A stretch of 64,000 nucleotides of DNA from Hyphodiscus hymeniophilus (lineage: Eukaryota; Ascomycota; Leotiomycetes; Helotiales; Hyphodiscaceae): contig VNKQ01000012.1 in assembly GCA_016508695.1 (NCBI GenBank), positions 620,001 through 684,000 on the forward strand, written 5' to 3'. The position numbers and the translations under genes are program-made. The notes below the pieces were generated by a model. It was given only the letters and a program-made list of their open reading frames with translations, was not told the origin of the DNA and did no database searches. Positions 47,068 through 57,441 of the stretch are shown here, piece by piece. Within the stretch, counting starts at the first letter, position 1. Each line of letters starts with the position of its first letter.

Positions 47068-50000
47068 CTATCGATAAAACAAAGGGACTAAAACATCGTA
47101 ACTGTGTTCCTCTGCGCTGCGTGCGCTCTTTTCTTGAACAGCTGATATAACGCCACCTTCACCTTCAGCCAACAACTTCCCCTGAGCGACCTCTGCCCTT
47201 GCCCTTAATGCGGCAGCCTCACCACGATAAGGATTCAGAGGATATTTCTCCAGAACCTCAGCAGTTTTCCAGAGATTTCTTGCAATTGGGCCATCATCAC
47301 GGTTCGGACTTCGGAGTTCGGATATGACTCTTGCTTTGTCGAGAAATCCCCTATATCGTTAAAGTCACCTCCAGCGGCTATGGTGGGCATAAGAACTCAC
47401 TTTGCAGACTCTCTGTGGCCCATCCAATCCTCTGTACAACCTAAAGAATAGTATGCGGCGGCTGCCAGGGGATGGATTGACATGCCTTGCATGCAAATTT
47501 TCAGGCACTGATTGTAATCCGCCCAAGCAAGTCTCAACTCATCTCGACGGTAGTGAATATTGCCATATGCATAATGCACACTTAAATTGGTTAGGATGAG
47601 CCCAGAAATAACACAGAGAGAAGCTCACTTAGACATGAATCCCTTATCCCTCCCAATCGTTCTGATAAACAAAGCCTCGGATAAAGCTGTTAACTTCAAG
47701 GCCTCGTCAAGATCCATTTGCAACATGTAGACCCGACCCATGCAGAGGTATGTCAATGCCAGGCCTCTTGCAGATGGGTCGCCGTTATGTAGCCAGCCTT
47801 CGGCAGCTTGGTTATAATAATCCAAAGAGTCTTCGGTATTTCCTAGAGCCAGCTCAAGGTTCCCAAGGTTGTGGTTAATTGAAGCCACTATTCACGCTTT
47901 TAGCAAGTATCACGCCTAGACTGTGGCTACTCACTGAGAGGATGCAAATGTGTCAAGTGCTCTGTACGAATCCGTTTGCTCTCCTCGAAAGCCAAACGAC
48001 ACTGTGAGAGTCGATTGAGATCAAGAAGCCGAGCGCCTGCGGTGTTCCGAATTTCGGCATACATTATAGAACGCTTATCATCGCAGGCGACAGCAGCAGT
48101 TTCTATGACGCGCCCACCGACATCATAGTCACCAAGCTCGAGAAGATACCTGGTATAATTAGCTGGCTGGCAGCAAATCTGGGAGCGGGAAGATACATGC
48201 CATGCACAATTACTGAGCAATTTGGCGAGAGTGCCAGAGCCTTTCAGTTTTCCGCTAGCACTATAATCCGTAAACTTCCTGCTTAAAAATACACCGTGGG
48301 GAATATAATCTTGACATATGTTCCACCTGTTGAACAGGCTCTCTTCTTCCTTGCGATCGGGAAATTGTTCGAAAACTAGTCGGGTGGCGGTATCAAAACT
48401 ATCCTGGAGCTCATCGATATTCTGAAAATTTGTTGCTTCTTGAACGACACGATGGATAGAAAAGAACCGTGGCCCATCCTGTTTTATTAGCTCCCTATCA
48501 AGTAATTCTTTGGACGCTTTCTCGTAGGCTAGCGAAGGAGTGATGATAGATGCCAGTGATGCTCGATTTTTTCCGTCGACATCCTTGGCATCTTGCTTGC
48601 AGAACGCAAGTGACCCATCCAGAGCGTTCTGATTCCTGGGAAGAAACAGTTGGTTTTGGATTGAATCTATTATTCATCTTTAGCTTCATTTGGTATTATA
48701 CCGATCAAAACAGTTATACCTGGTGATAGCCATGCCAGAACCCCGAGTAGCAATCTTGCATTTCTAGAAAGCGAGTTGAAGATCATGTCCCAAAGTGCAT
48801 CTAGCGCAAGCTCTGAGGATGAGCGTTCACTTTGGTGGCGTTCCGGGAGAGTCCGGACTCTCTCCTTGAAAAGCTCATATGTTTTGACGATATTATGCCC
48901 ACCAAGGTCCGGACTTTTGATTAATTGAGCCGCTTGTTGAATGGCGAGCGCCAGACCTTCTAGTCGACCCAATAAGTTCTTTGCTGCCGTGATTTCGGTC
49001 TGAGGAATATGCCCCTCTTGATCTAATTTCTTCCAATCATCCCCAAGTAGTTGAAGAAGAAGATCCCAGCTCTGTTTTGGATCGAAAGGTCGGATCGTTT
49101 GACCCTTGCGTGACAAGTCTTTGGCGAAATTATGGTACTTTCTGCTCGTGATGAGAATAGCGCCACTGGCCCCTACAGGCCAGTACGCCTTCAGAACTTG
49201 GGCATTTTCTGAACCGTTCAGCTGAAGTTGACAGGTCTTAAATGTGAGTATATTTACCAGCATTGTCAAATATCAATAGCCATCGTTTGTCTGTTCGGAT
49301 TTATAAATTAGCTTTTGATTCCCAACGACTGTGATTCAAGTCTCACTCGTTCGTTTAAGCCAGCTGTGAACGGCAATCAAATTTTCTTCGTGGTGTCCAT
49401 CACTATCTGCTCCAGGCAGGTTCAAAGACACGGCAACATCTGTGAAGCTCTGCCGAATTCCCACGGACGTCTCACACTTGATCCAAAAGAGTGCATCATA
49501 AGCGCAAGGGTTGGTATGGGCAAATTGTAGGGCGATTTCAGTCTTCCCGACACCTCTCCTGCCAAAGATGGTATACGTTCGCAGAGACTGATCACCCTTC
49601 GGACTGAGGTAGTCGAATATGTCTTGGAGTTCTTTCTTCCGTCCATAGAATCTAGGATTTTCTTGAAATGGCAAGATGATATTTGGAAACGTTCCTGGCT
49701 CCTCTGGTTCTGGAATCAGGGCATGGCGGAGTGACATATTCTGGATTTGGCGGTCTTGATTGACTTTGGATAATGATGTGATATCATTAACATGTCGCAC
49801 AGTTTGATCCAAAGTTGATAGATACTCATTGATGCTTTGATTGAGATCCGGCCATGCCCGGTCGCTTTCGTTGTCTGACAGCTTGTTAGCCCCGGAGGAT
49901 TGGATGGGTTGAGGAGGACAAACGGATTGAACAGTCCCGTAGGTAAGCAATTGAATCAGCGAGGATGACTGTAATCGGGTCGAGGAAGTCAACCATTGCA

Positions 50001-51007
50001 ATCCGGCTCTCATTTTCCTCCTCGCAGACAGCAATGCATCGGTTGAAAAGTCCTACCACCCTCTGAATGCGAAGAAGCAGTTCCGTCGTACGCTTCAACC
50101 TGTCCGGTGAGGCATAAGAATGCTGTTAGTCAATTAGCAACTTTAGATGCACAGCACAGAAAGTCCTCTTCCGAACCTTCAGGTTAAGATAAAATAGTCC
50201 CCACAAAAGGTCATAATTGATTGTGAAGGGGGTGAGGAGGGTGGAGAAATTTCGCATTAGGGTAGCCAACACAGAAGGCAGACTGTGTATACGAGATATG
50301 TTCCGCTTCATTTGCGGTGTTGATGCTGGGTTCATAATTTTGCCTTGAATTTCGCTTGCTAGATCTTCTGGATCTCGATATCTACTCGCGATATCCAAAT
50401 CTGCCCCTCGTCAATATGAGTTGAGGTCTGTATAAGGTTTAAACTAACCAGAGGCAGAAATTTTGCTCCTTGTGCTATTCATGATGTCCACCCATCGGGT
50501 CATAGCAAATCTACTAGTGTCTCTTATCATTATTGTTAGATAGAGACATAAAATCGTGTGCGGATAGGTAACTCACGCAAAGTCAATATCGTACTCATCT
50601 AGCCTACGCACGCTTGCATTCTTCCCATGTCCTGTTGATCCATTTTCATAGCCAGCAAGCCTTCCACCACCGTCATGATCATGATCTCTACTGCCATTTG
50701 TCGATCCGTAAGAATCGCTTTCGATCTCTCCGTTCGTCTGCGAATTCTGTTTACAGAGAAGGCCATTGCCCAGTCCGTGAGACCCGTTCGTGCCATTAAT
50801 TTTTGTCGCAATCTGAGCCGGTGTAGAGACAGGCTGTAGAGCCAGGTCTTGGAATGTTCCATTCAGCCCATTCCCAACGAACATTGGGTTCTTAGGTGAA
50901 CTCGCCGCCAAAGCTGTACTTGTCACAAATCCATTATGTACGTTGGCATGCAGAGGAGCTTCGTTCCGATTTCCGTTGGCGACTCCATTGTTCTCGATCG
51001 CCGTCAT
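47068..51007 (-). CDS. NLR-like STAND protein: N-terminal helical domain + NB-ARC + TPR
   Basis: A fungal NLR-type protein of different build from the NACHT-WD40 gene in this window. Twelve exons: 51007-50577, 50510-50449, 50400-50177, 50122-49933, 49874-49347, 49290-49258, 49208-48720, 48666-48201, 48149-47935, 47887-47629, 47580-47401, 47350-47068; 1119 residues. Residues 1-145 are Asn/Gly/Ser-rich and low complexity. Residues ~145-330 form a helical domain (YDLLWGLFYLNLKHS, RIQRVVGLFNRC) that may be the effector or a DUF7708-like module. NB-ARC follows: RFYGRKKEL, P-loop FGRRGVGKT near 410, Walker B WLLIFDNA, GAILITSR, EGLALAI. The C-terminal third has TPR units (LAWADYNQCLKICMQG and similar). 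Exon 6 is only 33 nt. The intron at 48150-48200 is a GC-AG or in-frame retained segment. No stop or frame break is found. Confidence 0.85.
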
Positions 51008-51945
51008 TTTGGCTCGCCTAGGGAGGACTGGCCTGGCCCTAAAAGTCCACTTCTCCTCAAAGTATTGTAATTCGAGTTTATGGTCTTAGTAAAAACTTAC
51101 GATGTCATCCAAGCCCGAATTTTGGCAAGCGGGTTGTATGCTATAAGCCGGCGTAAACGATTGTTCTCAAAAGACGGAACTTCTTTTGACGCTGCAGTAT
51201 ATTTTTTCGAAAACATGCAAATAATACGCACCTCCCACCTTCAGCAAGATTGACCGGCAGAATGCTCATTCATACTTGCCGCTCAATCGACGGCGATACT
51301 GGGATTGTCACAAAAACGACATCTCCACGCGAGGGATGGGCGCCACAACTTTGTGGAATTGCGCGCTCAAAGCCAACATGTTCAAGGTCGACGCTCTCTG
51401 GCATTTCATCCTAGCGAATAATGCAGCAATAGGGTCACACCCAGCAAGGAATCTGTCGGTGTACATGAGTGCAGCAGCAAAGCTGGGCGTAGGTTGTCGT
51501 GGGGAGCATAAAAGCGGGGTAATATTGGGCACAACATGACGCGAATTGACAGGCTGACTGCAATTGAAGCCAATGGGGTCCGTTTTCAATGGGATTTCGA
51601 CTGTTGCATGATAAATGATTAGGGGCAAGAGTGCAGGCTGAACGAGGGGTGACTGCACTTGCAGCAAATAAGAGGCATATGAAGAAAAGCCACAGAACAT
51701 GAAAACGCAAATCTGCCCGATTTCGATCCACCGCATGGAATTTTCAAGGCAGCATGGAAGAGCTATTTCTCGCTGTGCTGCAATCAGATTGCGAGCCAGA
51801 CATGCAATGAGCTGTTTTCTGTTAGTTAAAGGTGCAGCGTGACTATGCAGACCAAGATAATACGTAGGTGAAGCAGTGAATAGTGGGAAGCTTCAGTCTG
51901 CCTCGCCATTATTCTTATTGTAACACGACATGGATTGTACACACA
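51008..51945. other. intergenic between two minus-strand genes
   Basis: The 5' flank of the NLR gene and 3' flank of the PPR-like gene. Two overlapping minus-strand frames at 51308-51736 have no domain. Nothing else is seen. Confidence 0.5.
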
Positions 51946-54615
51946 TCAGAACAAGAGATGATCCTTTGTCTCTACCCGGCTTTTCAGCCGCTTCACATCT
52001 CGAATATTCGCTTTCCGAGCTCTTCCGTTGAACCTCACCATCCCACGTGATAATATATTACCCTTCAAATCATGATCAAAGGTCCGCTGCCCCATAGCAT
52101 GGTCAATCATGCGCGTCATGAGTCCAAACTCAGGTACATAAAGCCGGGCGACTCGATTGTAGGGTCTGTTTGACTGTCCTGGGCTATAGTAAATAATGAG
52201 GCGGTCGAAAATGGCTTTCTTGATTGCCTTCTTGTCAATGCGAACTCCGAACTGTTGAAGTTCTTTCAGCAAAGTGATACCGGCTGTGACTTGGCGATTG
52301 ATGTCACTCTCGTGACCGAGCCGCTGGTTGGTTCCCTGCATAGCAGCGGGCTGCGTCTCTCCTGCATTTTTGAGTGCGTGGATGAAACCCCATGCCACGA
52401 TCGATTTCTGGCACTCCACAGGGAAGAGAATTCGAAGCGGATGCAAAGGGTGACTTGAATTGACCTGGGATGGAACACGATGAATGTCTACACGTTTTGT
52501 GTCGATGTGTGTCTGTGCGAGGTGAGGCTCGTTTGTAGGGCCATATCGTGATGCGAGGAAGATGCAAAGCTCGCGCAAGTCACTGTTGGACCTCATCATC
52601 CCAAACCTCCGAATAATCTCGCGCCAGTATACAGCAGGCATCAAGTTGCCAGCGGTCATGATGCTCTTCAAGATCGTTGTCACCATATCTAGATTATGTG
52701 TCCCAGGAAGAAGCTTATGACCACTTCGTCGGCGGATCAACATAGTTTGGAGAATGTACGCAATGGTAGTTGTTTTCACCATCGTACCATTGACGTGCAT
52801 CTTTTCGATAGTGTCCAGTGCTGCAGGGAAATCGCTATTTGTGACTTGTACTCGTAGCCAGATGTTTTGAGCCTCGGTTTCGGGCGATTTCTTGTTGAGG
52901 GTTCGAATGGCCAGTATTCGCTGGTACTGCTCCCAATCTCTGATCCGTGCCAAATATGCTAGTAATTTTTCCAGAGACTTCCAATCTTCCAGAGAGTCTG
53001 GATGCTGGTCGCTCTTGAGCAAGCCCATGAGATAGTTGGACATTCGATTCTGAGCAAAATGCTTCACAGCTCGAGAGAACACAGAACTACCAATCGATAT
53101 CCCAATGGATTCCAATCGCTCGATTCGTCGAAGAATAGTGGAAGGGTGTGCCTCACTGCCATCGGGCTCTCTTCGAAGGCAGAGAGCTTGCAGTGACAAG
53201 GGGCCAATTTCTTGAATACCAAGGGCTTGAACAGAATGCATTGTAAGATCTAGAGGTACCCAGTTTGTGGCGAACCATCGCGCGCCGTACTCATCATTGT
53301 AAGCTTTTACTGGGATTTTGAAAGTCTCGCCATGGACGAGATTCATCATCTCCCTAGAAATCTTGACGTTGTCATTTAAGGAGGGTGGGATCTGAAATGG
53401 GGCCTTAGCTGCGACAAGGCTTTTGGTGACTTTGACCGCATTGGGCCGATCATAGATGGCCAGAAATTGAGTGAGTGCTTGGGCATGTTGCGGCTTTGTA
53501 GGTATGTCCCCTCTCGCGATGAGCCTGAAATGCCACTCCTTCGCCGATTCGAAGTCTTCCAGCCAACATAGTGTAGGAACAATCTTTCCGTAGGCATTGC
53601 GGTGCTCATTCTTTTCGTATATCTCCTTCAAGGCATCCAAATCTCCCCTATGATGAGCGGTCTGGTGACACAGCTCCGCGAAAGCAGTCGCAGATGGAGG
53701 ATGTCGTTCAATCAATCGATTGTGCCATGCCACGGCTTCCTTTCCCTGACCACTAACCAAAAAATGCTGCACAATAGTTGCATATAGCCTAGGCCATCGT
53801 CGCCTTGTTGCTTCGAGCATCTTGTCCGCATAAATACAAATCTCCTCTAAAACTTGGTTATCATGAAACCCAAGCTTCAAGAAAGATGTCCATAGTTTCT
53901 CGGCAGGCAGTGCTCTGTTCTTTGATTCTCTGTGATCACGGGTCGGCAAACGTATTCCTCTTTCCTTCACTGCTTCCCAAAACATTCGTATCCCCTCCAT
54001 TCCATATATCCGCTCACGATAATCCAACAAACGTGCGAACAGCTGCAGATCCATCTTGTGTTGCTGCTGATCAATGAGCCGCTGCCGACTTGAACTTTTG
54101 GGTGCAGCAACATTCGACTCGAAATCGATCTCGTCCAACGTCCATATGCTAGGTATCTTCCATTGTCCATAATAGCCCGCCGCAAGGCCCGCCTTGCCGT
54201 TCTGCGTTTCCGTAGGTGCAGTCTGTGGATTATGACTTGAGCTATATGTCTTCACCGCGTCTTGGTTTCCTTGTGCTTGCAAGTCGTTGTAATCCTGCCT
54301 ATTCTCCGAGCTTTCACTCTCTGCAACACCAGCAACGGTGGCATATCCTCGAGTCCTTTTCGTTTGCTTTTGCAGAATTCCTCGAGTTCTGCTCCGTTCA
54401 TCGACTCCCTTGCTGATTCCGGAGTCATGGATTTCTTTTCCTTTCCTTCCCGTAGAAAGCCCCCTATGATTTCGAGTCCTACTATCTCCGCTCTGCTGAA
54501 ATTGGTGACATCTCCCCAACGCATGAACGGGGAGGCACCCAAGAGAGCCCAACAAGCATCTCAGTAGCTCCACAGACGTCGGCCGAGAGAGTAGCCTCTG
54601 CAAAGCTGGTCGCAT
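51946..54615 (-). CDS. PPR-like mitochondrial protein (RNA metabolism, putative)
   Basis: A single-exon protein of 889 residues from the ATG at 54615; the frame continues four codons upstream but only to a GTG. The first ~60 residues are rich in Arg, Leu and Ser with few acidic residues and include RGLSTGR, a plausible mitochondrial presequence with processing site. The body is alpha-helical with repeats spaced ~35 residues, such as ARLYATIVQHFLVSGQGKEAVAWHNRLI-type units (LYATIVQHFLVSGQGKEAV), AFAELCHQTAHHRGDLDALK and IVPTLCWLEDFESAKEWH, which fit fungal pentatricopeptide-repeat proteins. Such proteins bind mitochondrial transcripts for processing, stability or translation. The repeats are degenerate, so the family call is inferred. 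The start codon lies 217 bp from that of the divergent COX7 gene. Confidence 0.75.
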   Translation of the reverse strand: MRPALQRLLSRPTSVELLRCLLGSLGCLPVHALGRCHQFQQSGDSRTRNHRGLSTGRKGKEIHDSGISKGVDERSRTRGILQKQTKRTRGYATVAGVAESESSENRQDYNDLQAQGNQDAVKTYSSSHNPQTAPTETQNGKAGLAAGYYGQWKIPSIWTLDEIDFESNVAAPKSSSRQRLIDQQQHKMDLQLFARLLDYRERIYGMEGIRMFWEAVKERGIRLPTRDHRESKNRALPAEKLWTSFLKLGFHDNQVLEEICIYADKMLEATRRRWPRLYATIVQHFLVSGQGKEAVAWHNRLIERHPPSATAFAELCHQTAHHRGDLDALKEIYEKNEHRNAYGKIVPTLCWLEDFESAKEWHFRLIARGDIPTKPQHAQALTQFLAIYDRPNAVKVTKSLVAAKAPFQIPPSLNDNVKISREMMNLVHGETFKIPVKAYNDEYGARWFATNWVPLDLTMHSVQALGIQEIGPLSLQALCLRREPDGSEAHPSTILRRIERLESIGISIGSSVFSRAVKHFAQNRMSNYLMGLLKSDQHPDSLEDWKSLEKLLAYLARIRDWEQYQRILAIRTLNKKSPETEAQNIWLRVQVTNSDFPAALDTIEKMHVNGTMVKTTTIAYILQTMLIRRRSGHKLLPGTHNLDMVTTILKSIMTAGNLMPAVYWREIIRRFGMMRSNSDLRELCIFLASRYGPTNEPHLAQTHIDTKRVDIHRVPSQVNSSHPLHPLRILFPVECQKSIVAWGFIHALKNAGETQPAAMQGTNQRLGHESDINRQVTAGITLLKELQQFGVRIDKKAIKKAIFDRLIIYYSPGQSNRPYNRVARLYVPEFGLMTRMIDHAMGQRTFDHDLKGNILSRGMVRFNGRARKANIRDVKRLKSRVETKDHLLF

Positions 54616-54832
54616 CGTCTCCTTCACGCAGAATCCGATTGGTAGTCACCGCGATCGCCATTGCATGCTGTGTTCTTAACTTCTGATGCTGTTCACAAAT
54701 AAACTTGCATTGAACCTCCAAATGTCAAGCGCTTAGTCAGCCACGCTAGTGTCTCCCGAGCTTCGAATTCATCAGTCCACTTCAACTACCCTCTCTCCCA
54801 ACACCTCTTTTGTCTCTCGAATAACAAACACA
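54616..54832. promoter_or_regulatory. short divergent (bidirectional) promoter of PPR-like gene and COX7
   Basis: Only 217 bp separate the start codons of two divergent genes, both with predicted mitochondrial products. The centre contains pyrimidine-rich tracts on the plus strand leading to the COX7 start (ACTACCCTCTCTCCCAACAC), typical of a fungal core promoter and leader. No TATA box is evident. Shared regulation is an inference from spacing. Confidence 0.5.
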
Positions 54833-55376
54833 ATGGCAGGGTACGTCTAACATGGCCCGCTTTCCCTCAATTCTCTCTGTATGACGCCTTTGGCAAGCGC
54901 CAACCCGGTCGGATTGGGCACTCGCCAGGCTTCCCAGGGAATGAAGCATCGTACGAGGAAGAAAGAGCTAATGTTTGGATTGGCAGCTTCGTCAACCGAG
55001 AGAACCGCGTCCCGGAATACCAGCGCATGTTTCAAGCTGGCGCCAAGCAACATGTTCGTCAATGGAATCAAGTACGTCCACTATTGTCCATTGGGTGTCG
55101 AACACATCATTACTGGGGAAGGAGAAGGGGAAGAGCTGGGAGCTGTGAAACACAACTAACGAGTGGAATAGACTACTCGAAGCAAAATCATGCTCTATCC
55201 CTACTACGCTATCCTCTGGGGTGGCTTTGCTGGTATGTCAATTCTGTCCAGGGTGTGTTGAGGGGTGGTCATGGTTCGAGGAGACGATGAGCAGTGGGTT
55301 AATTGGAATAACAGGATCGATGTATATGATGTCACGAATGGTTCTCGGACACAAGACTTGGTTCGGCAAGGGATAG
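54833..55376 (+). CDS. COX7: cytochrome c oxidase subunit 7
   Basis: A small single-TM subunit of mitochondrial complex IV. Four exons, 54833-54840 (8 nt, ATGGCAGG), 54987-55071, 55172-55232 and 55315-55376, give 71 residues, close to the ~60 of yeast Cox7. It reads MAGFVNRENRVPEYQRMFQ, then RSKIMLYPYYAILWGGFAGS as the membrane segment and HKTWFGKG at the end. RxxxxLYPYYAI corresponds to the LYPFYAI segment of yeast Cox7. The tiny first exon is needed: splicing GG to C TTC at 54987 is the only phase-consistent way I found to bring an ATG in frame with NRVPEYQ. Introns are 146, 100 and 82 bp, so more than half the gene is intron. Confidence 0.78.
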
Positions 55377-55838
55377 TTGCGTGATTTGAAGTGATGTGAT
55401 GGCATTGGGATGAGTCTGGGACTGGATGGGGTCGTGTATATTGAAATCGGACAATAGAATTTCTTCCGTAGCTTGAGCTTCCTTCGCCAGTGAATGGTGT
55501 GGATTGGAAGGCTGCTGCCCTTTCGCATGAAGAGAAACTTATTGGATTGCACGAAAGGGTAGATTGAACAAGTTATTTTGGCACTGATTGCAGAACCCAG
55601 GTTATTCAATCGACCTTCTCTACTTCTCGCAAGAGGAAGCATAGTAAAAATCTAGCAGTCTCACGCAAGGCCATCTAATGGCTTCTGAAGCTCGCCGATA
55701 TGTCTAGTGTACAAAGCACATTGGGGCCCACATCTCAACCATCATTTTCCCCACTTTGGTGTGAAATCCCTCATGAAAGGACTATCACTATCCATAGCAA
55801 TTTTCCCAGTCCAAATGACTCATAAGGTGAGGCCCTCG
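55377..55838. other. convergent spacer
   Basis: The 3' flanks of COX7 and the Rtt103-like gene. A minus-strand open frame at 55238-55642 overlaps the COX7 last intron and exon and is not supported. Nothing else is seen. Confidence 0.5.
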
Positions 55839-57441
55839 TCAAACTGTACCACTATCCTGTCTGAGCATCTCTGCCACGTCGGCATCCAAATCGCCCTCTC
55901 CCAAGTCCGCATATTCATCTTCATTATTCAACTTCCGCTTCTTCGCACTACCACTGCTCATGGATGCCGGTCTATATCCCGCGTCACCAGTGTAACCGAT
56001 CTGGAAGTCTGTAGGAGCTGGTATCTGAACCAAGGACTCGGCAGCGCTCTCGTTGATACTAGCATCTAGATCCAATGGAGGAGCCGGCTCGCGAGGAGGA
56101 GGTCTAGGGAAGCCAGGCGGTGTTAAAGCTTCGACTTCTGGACGATTCGGTTCTTCTACTGGTGTAGCTGGGGTTTGGTGTACGCTTGATCCGGGGCTTG
56201 CGCCTCCAACTCCAGCGGGTGTGCTTGGGTTGCTGTTAAAGCCACGCATAATGTTGTCCTCTACCTCTCTCTTCTTTGCATCGATTTCGTTCCGTCGGGC
56301 GGAGATGTGGTCGAATTGGGACTCTTCGGCAATTAGGGCATTGCGGTTTGTGTCCAAGATCTTCTCGAGTCCTTCAATTAAGAGTTGTCGGGCTTTAATA
56401 CTTTCGGCCTGTAAATAGAGTCAGTAAATCGTGCTACGAGTGATGGATCTGTATCAGAGCTTTCATATAGCTCAAGTGCGTAGAAAGCGCACGTACCACT
56501 GCTCCTTCAGCATTTGCTAATGTTTTGAGAAGGCCATTTAGACGAGCAGCATGTACAGGGGCAGACGGTACAGTGACATTCGGGTCAGTCAGTTTGTCGT
56601 AGTCCTGGTTCGCGGCATTGACAGAGGTTCTGGTGGAAAGAACGAGCTTGGAAAGGGTTTGTTGCGGTCCAGTGATGGGAACCAATTCATTGGGAATAGC
56701 TGAGGGGTTTGAAGAGAAGATCGATCCGCCAGCCCTTTTGTTCGTTGATCGAGACTTATCCAAATCTGGTGAACGAATGTTAGAGATATTCTATCTGGAG
56801 ATACACATGGCGGTCTGAAGTGGTTTGGGGATCATACCATCAATGCGTGATTCGATAGCTTCTTGTATCGGAATCTCAAATATCTGACGCTGTCTCCATA
56901 CTTCCACTACCCTTCGCAATTTCTGCTGTACTTCATTTGCAGCCCCTTTGTATGCGGTCGCTGTAGCTTCGGCGATGACAGGAGAGAATGCGATCAGGAA
57001 ATCGTCCTTGCGACGGGCTTTCGACTGTTGTGCGACTTCTACAATGGAGGATGTCATCAGCAAACATACTGCAAGCTCCAACTCCGACTTTTCGACTGTG
57101 GCCGCCATGTCTAATGAAACAGAGGGAAGAGTTGGGTGTACCATTGGCAAGATAGATCAAGTTCAGCCTCTTATTACTTCCAGAGTCCTTCAAACGCTGC
57201 AGCCAGAGTTGACCTGTTCGATCTGCATGTCGCCTGCAACGGGTCAGTACTGAAAATCCGGCATACGGTCTTTGGCAATTGCGTTTGCATACCTATGGAA
57301 CATCACCCATTGAGCAACAGTGACCTAGCAAACAGTGAGTCTGGGTTTCGATCAAACAAGCTGGCAGGCACTCACGATGCTTTCTTGGGTCTCGTTCAGA
57401 GCGGAAAGCTTTGCAAGTACAGCATCATCGGTGTAAGACAT
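55839..57441 (-). CDS. Rtt103-like CID protein (RNA polymerase II CTD binding)
   Basis: A nuclear protein with a CTD-interacting domain; yeast Rtt103 binds phospho-Ser2 CTD and helps 3'-end processing and termination with Rat1. Six exons, 57441-57376, 57324-57293 (32 nt), 57233-57142, 57038-56838, 56765-56497 and 56408-55839, give 409 residues. The N-terminal CID reads MSYTDDAVLAKLSALNETQE, VAQWVMFHR across introns 1-2, RLNLIYLANEVAQQSKARR across intron 3, FLIAFSPVIAEATATAYKGA and RRVVEVWRQRQIFE. A helical coiled region (ARQLLIEGLEKILDTNRNAL) and a Pro-rich, acidic tail with KKRKLNNEDE follow, as expected for the family. Intron 3 (103 bp) contains a fortuitous open stretch, but the spliced LANEVAQQ joint matches the CID fold best. 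Confidence 0.87.
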
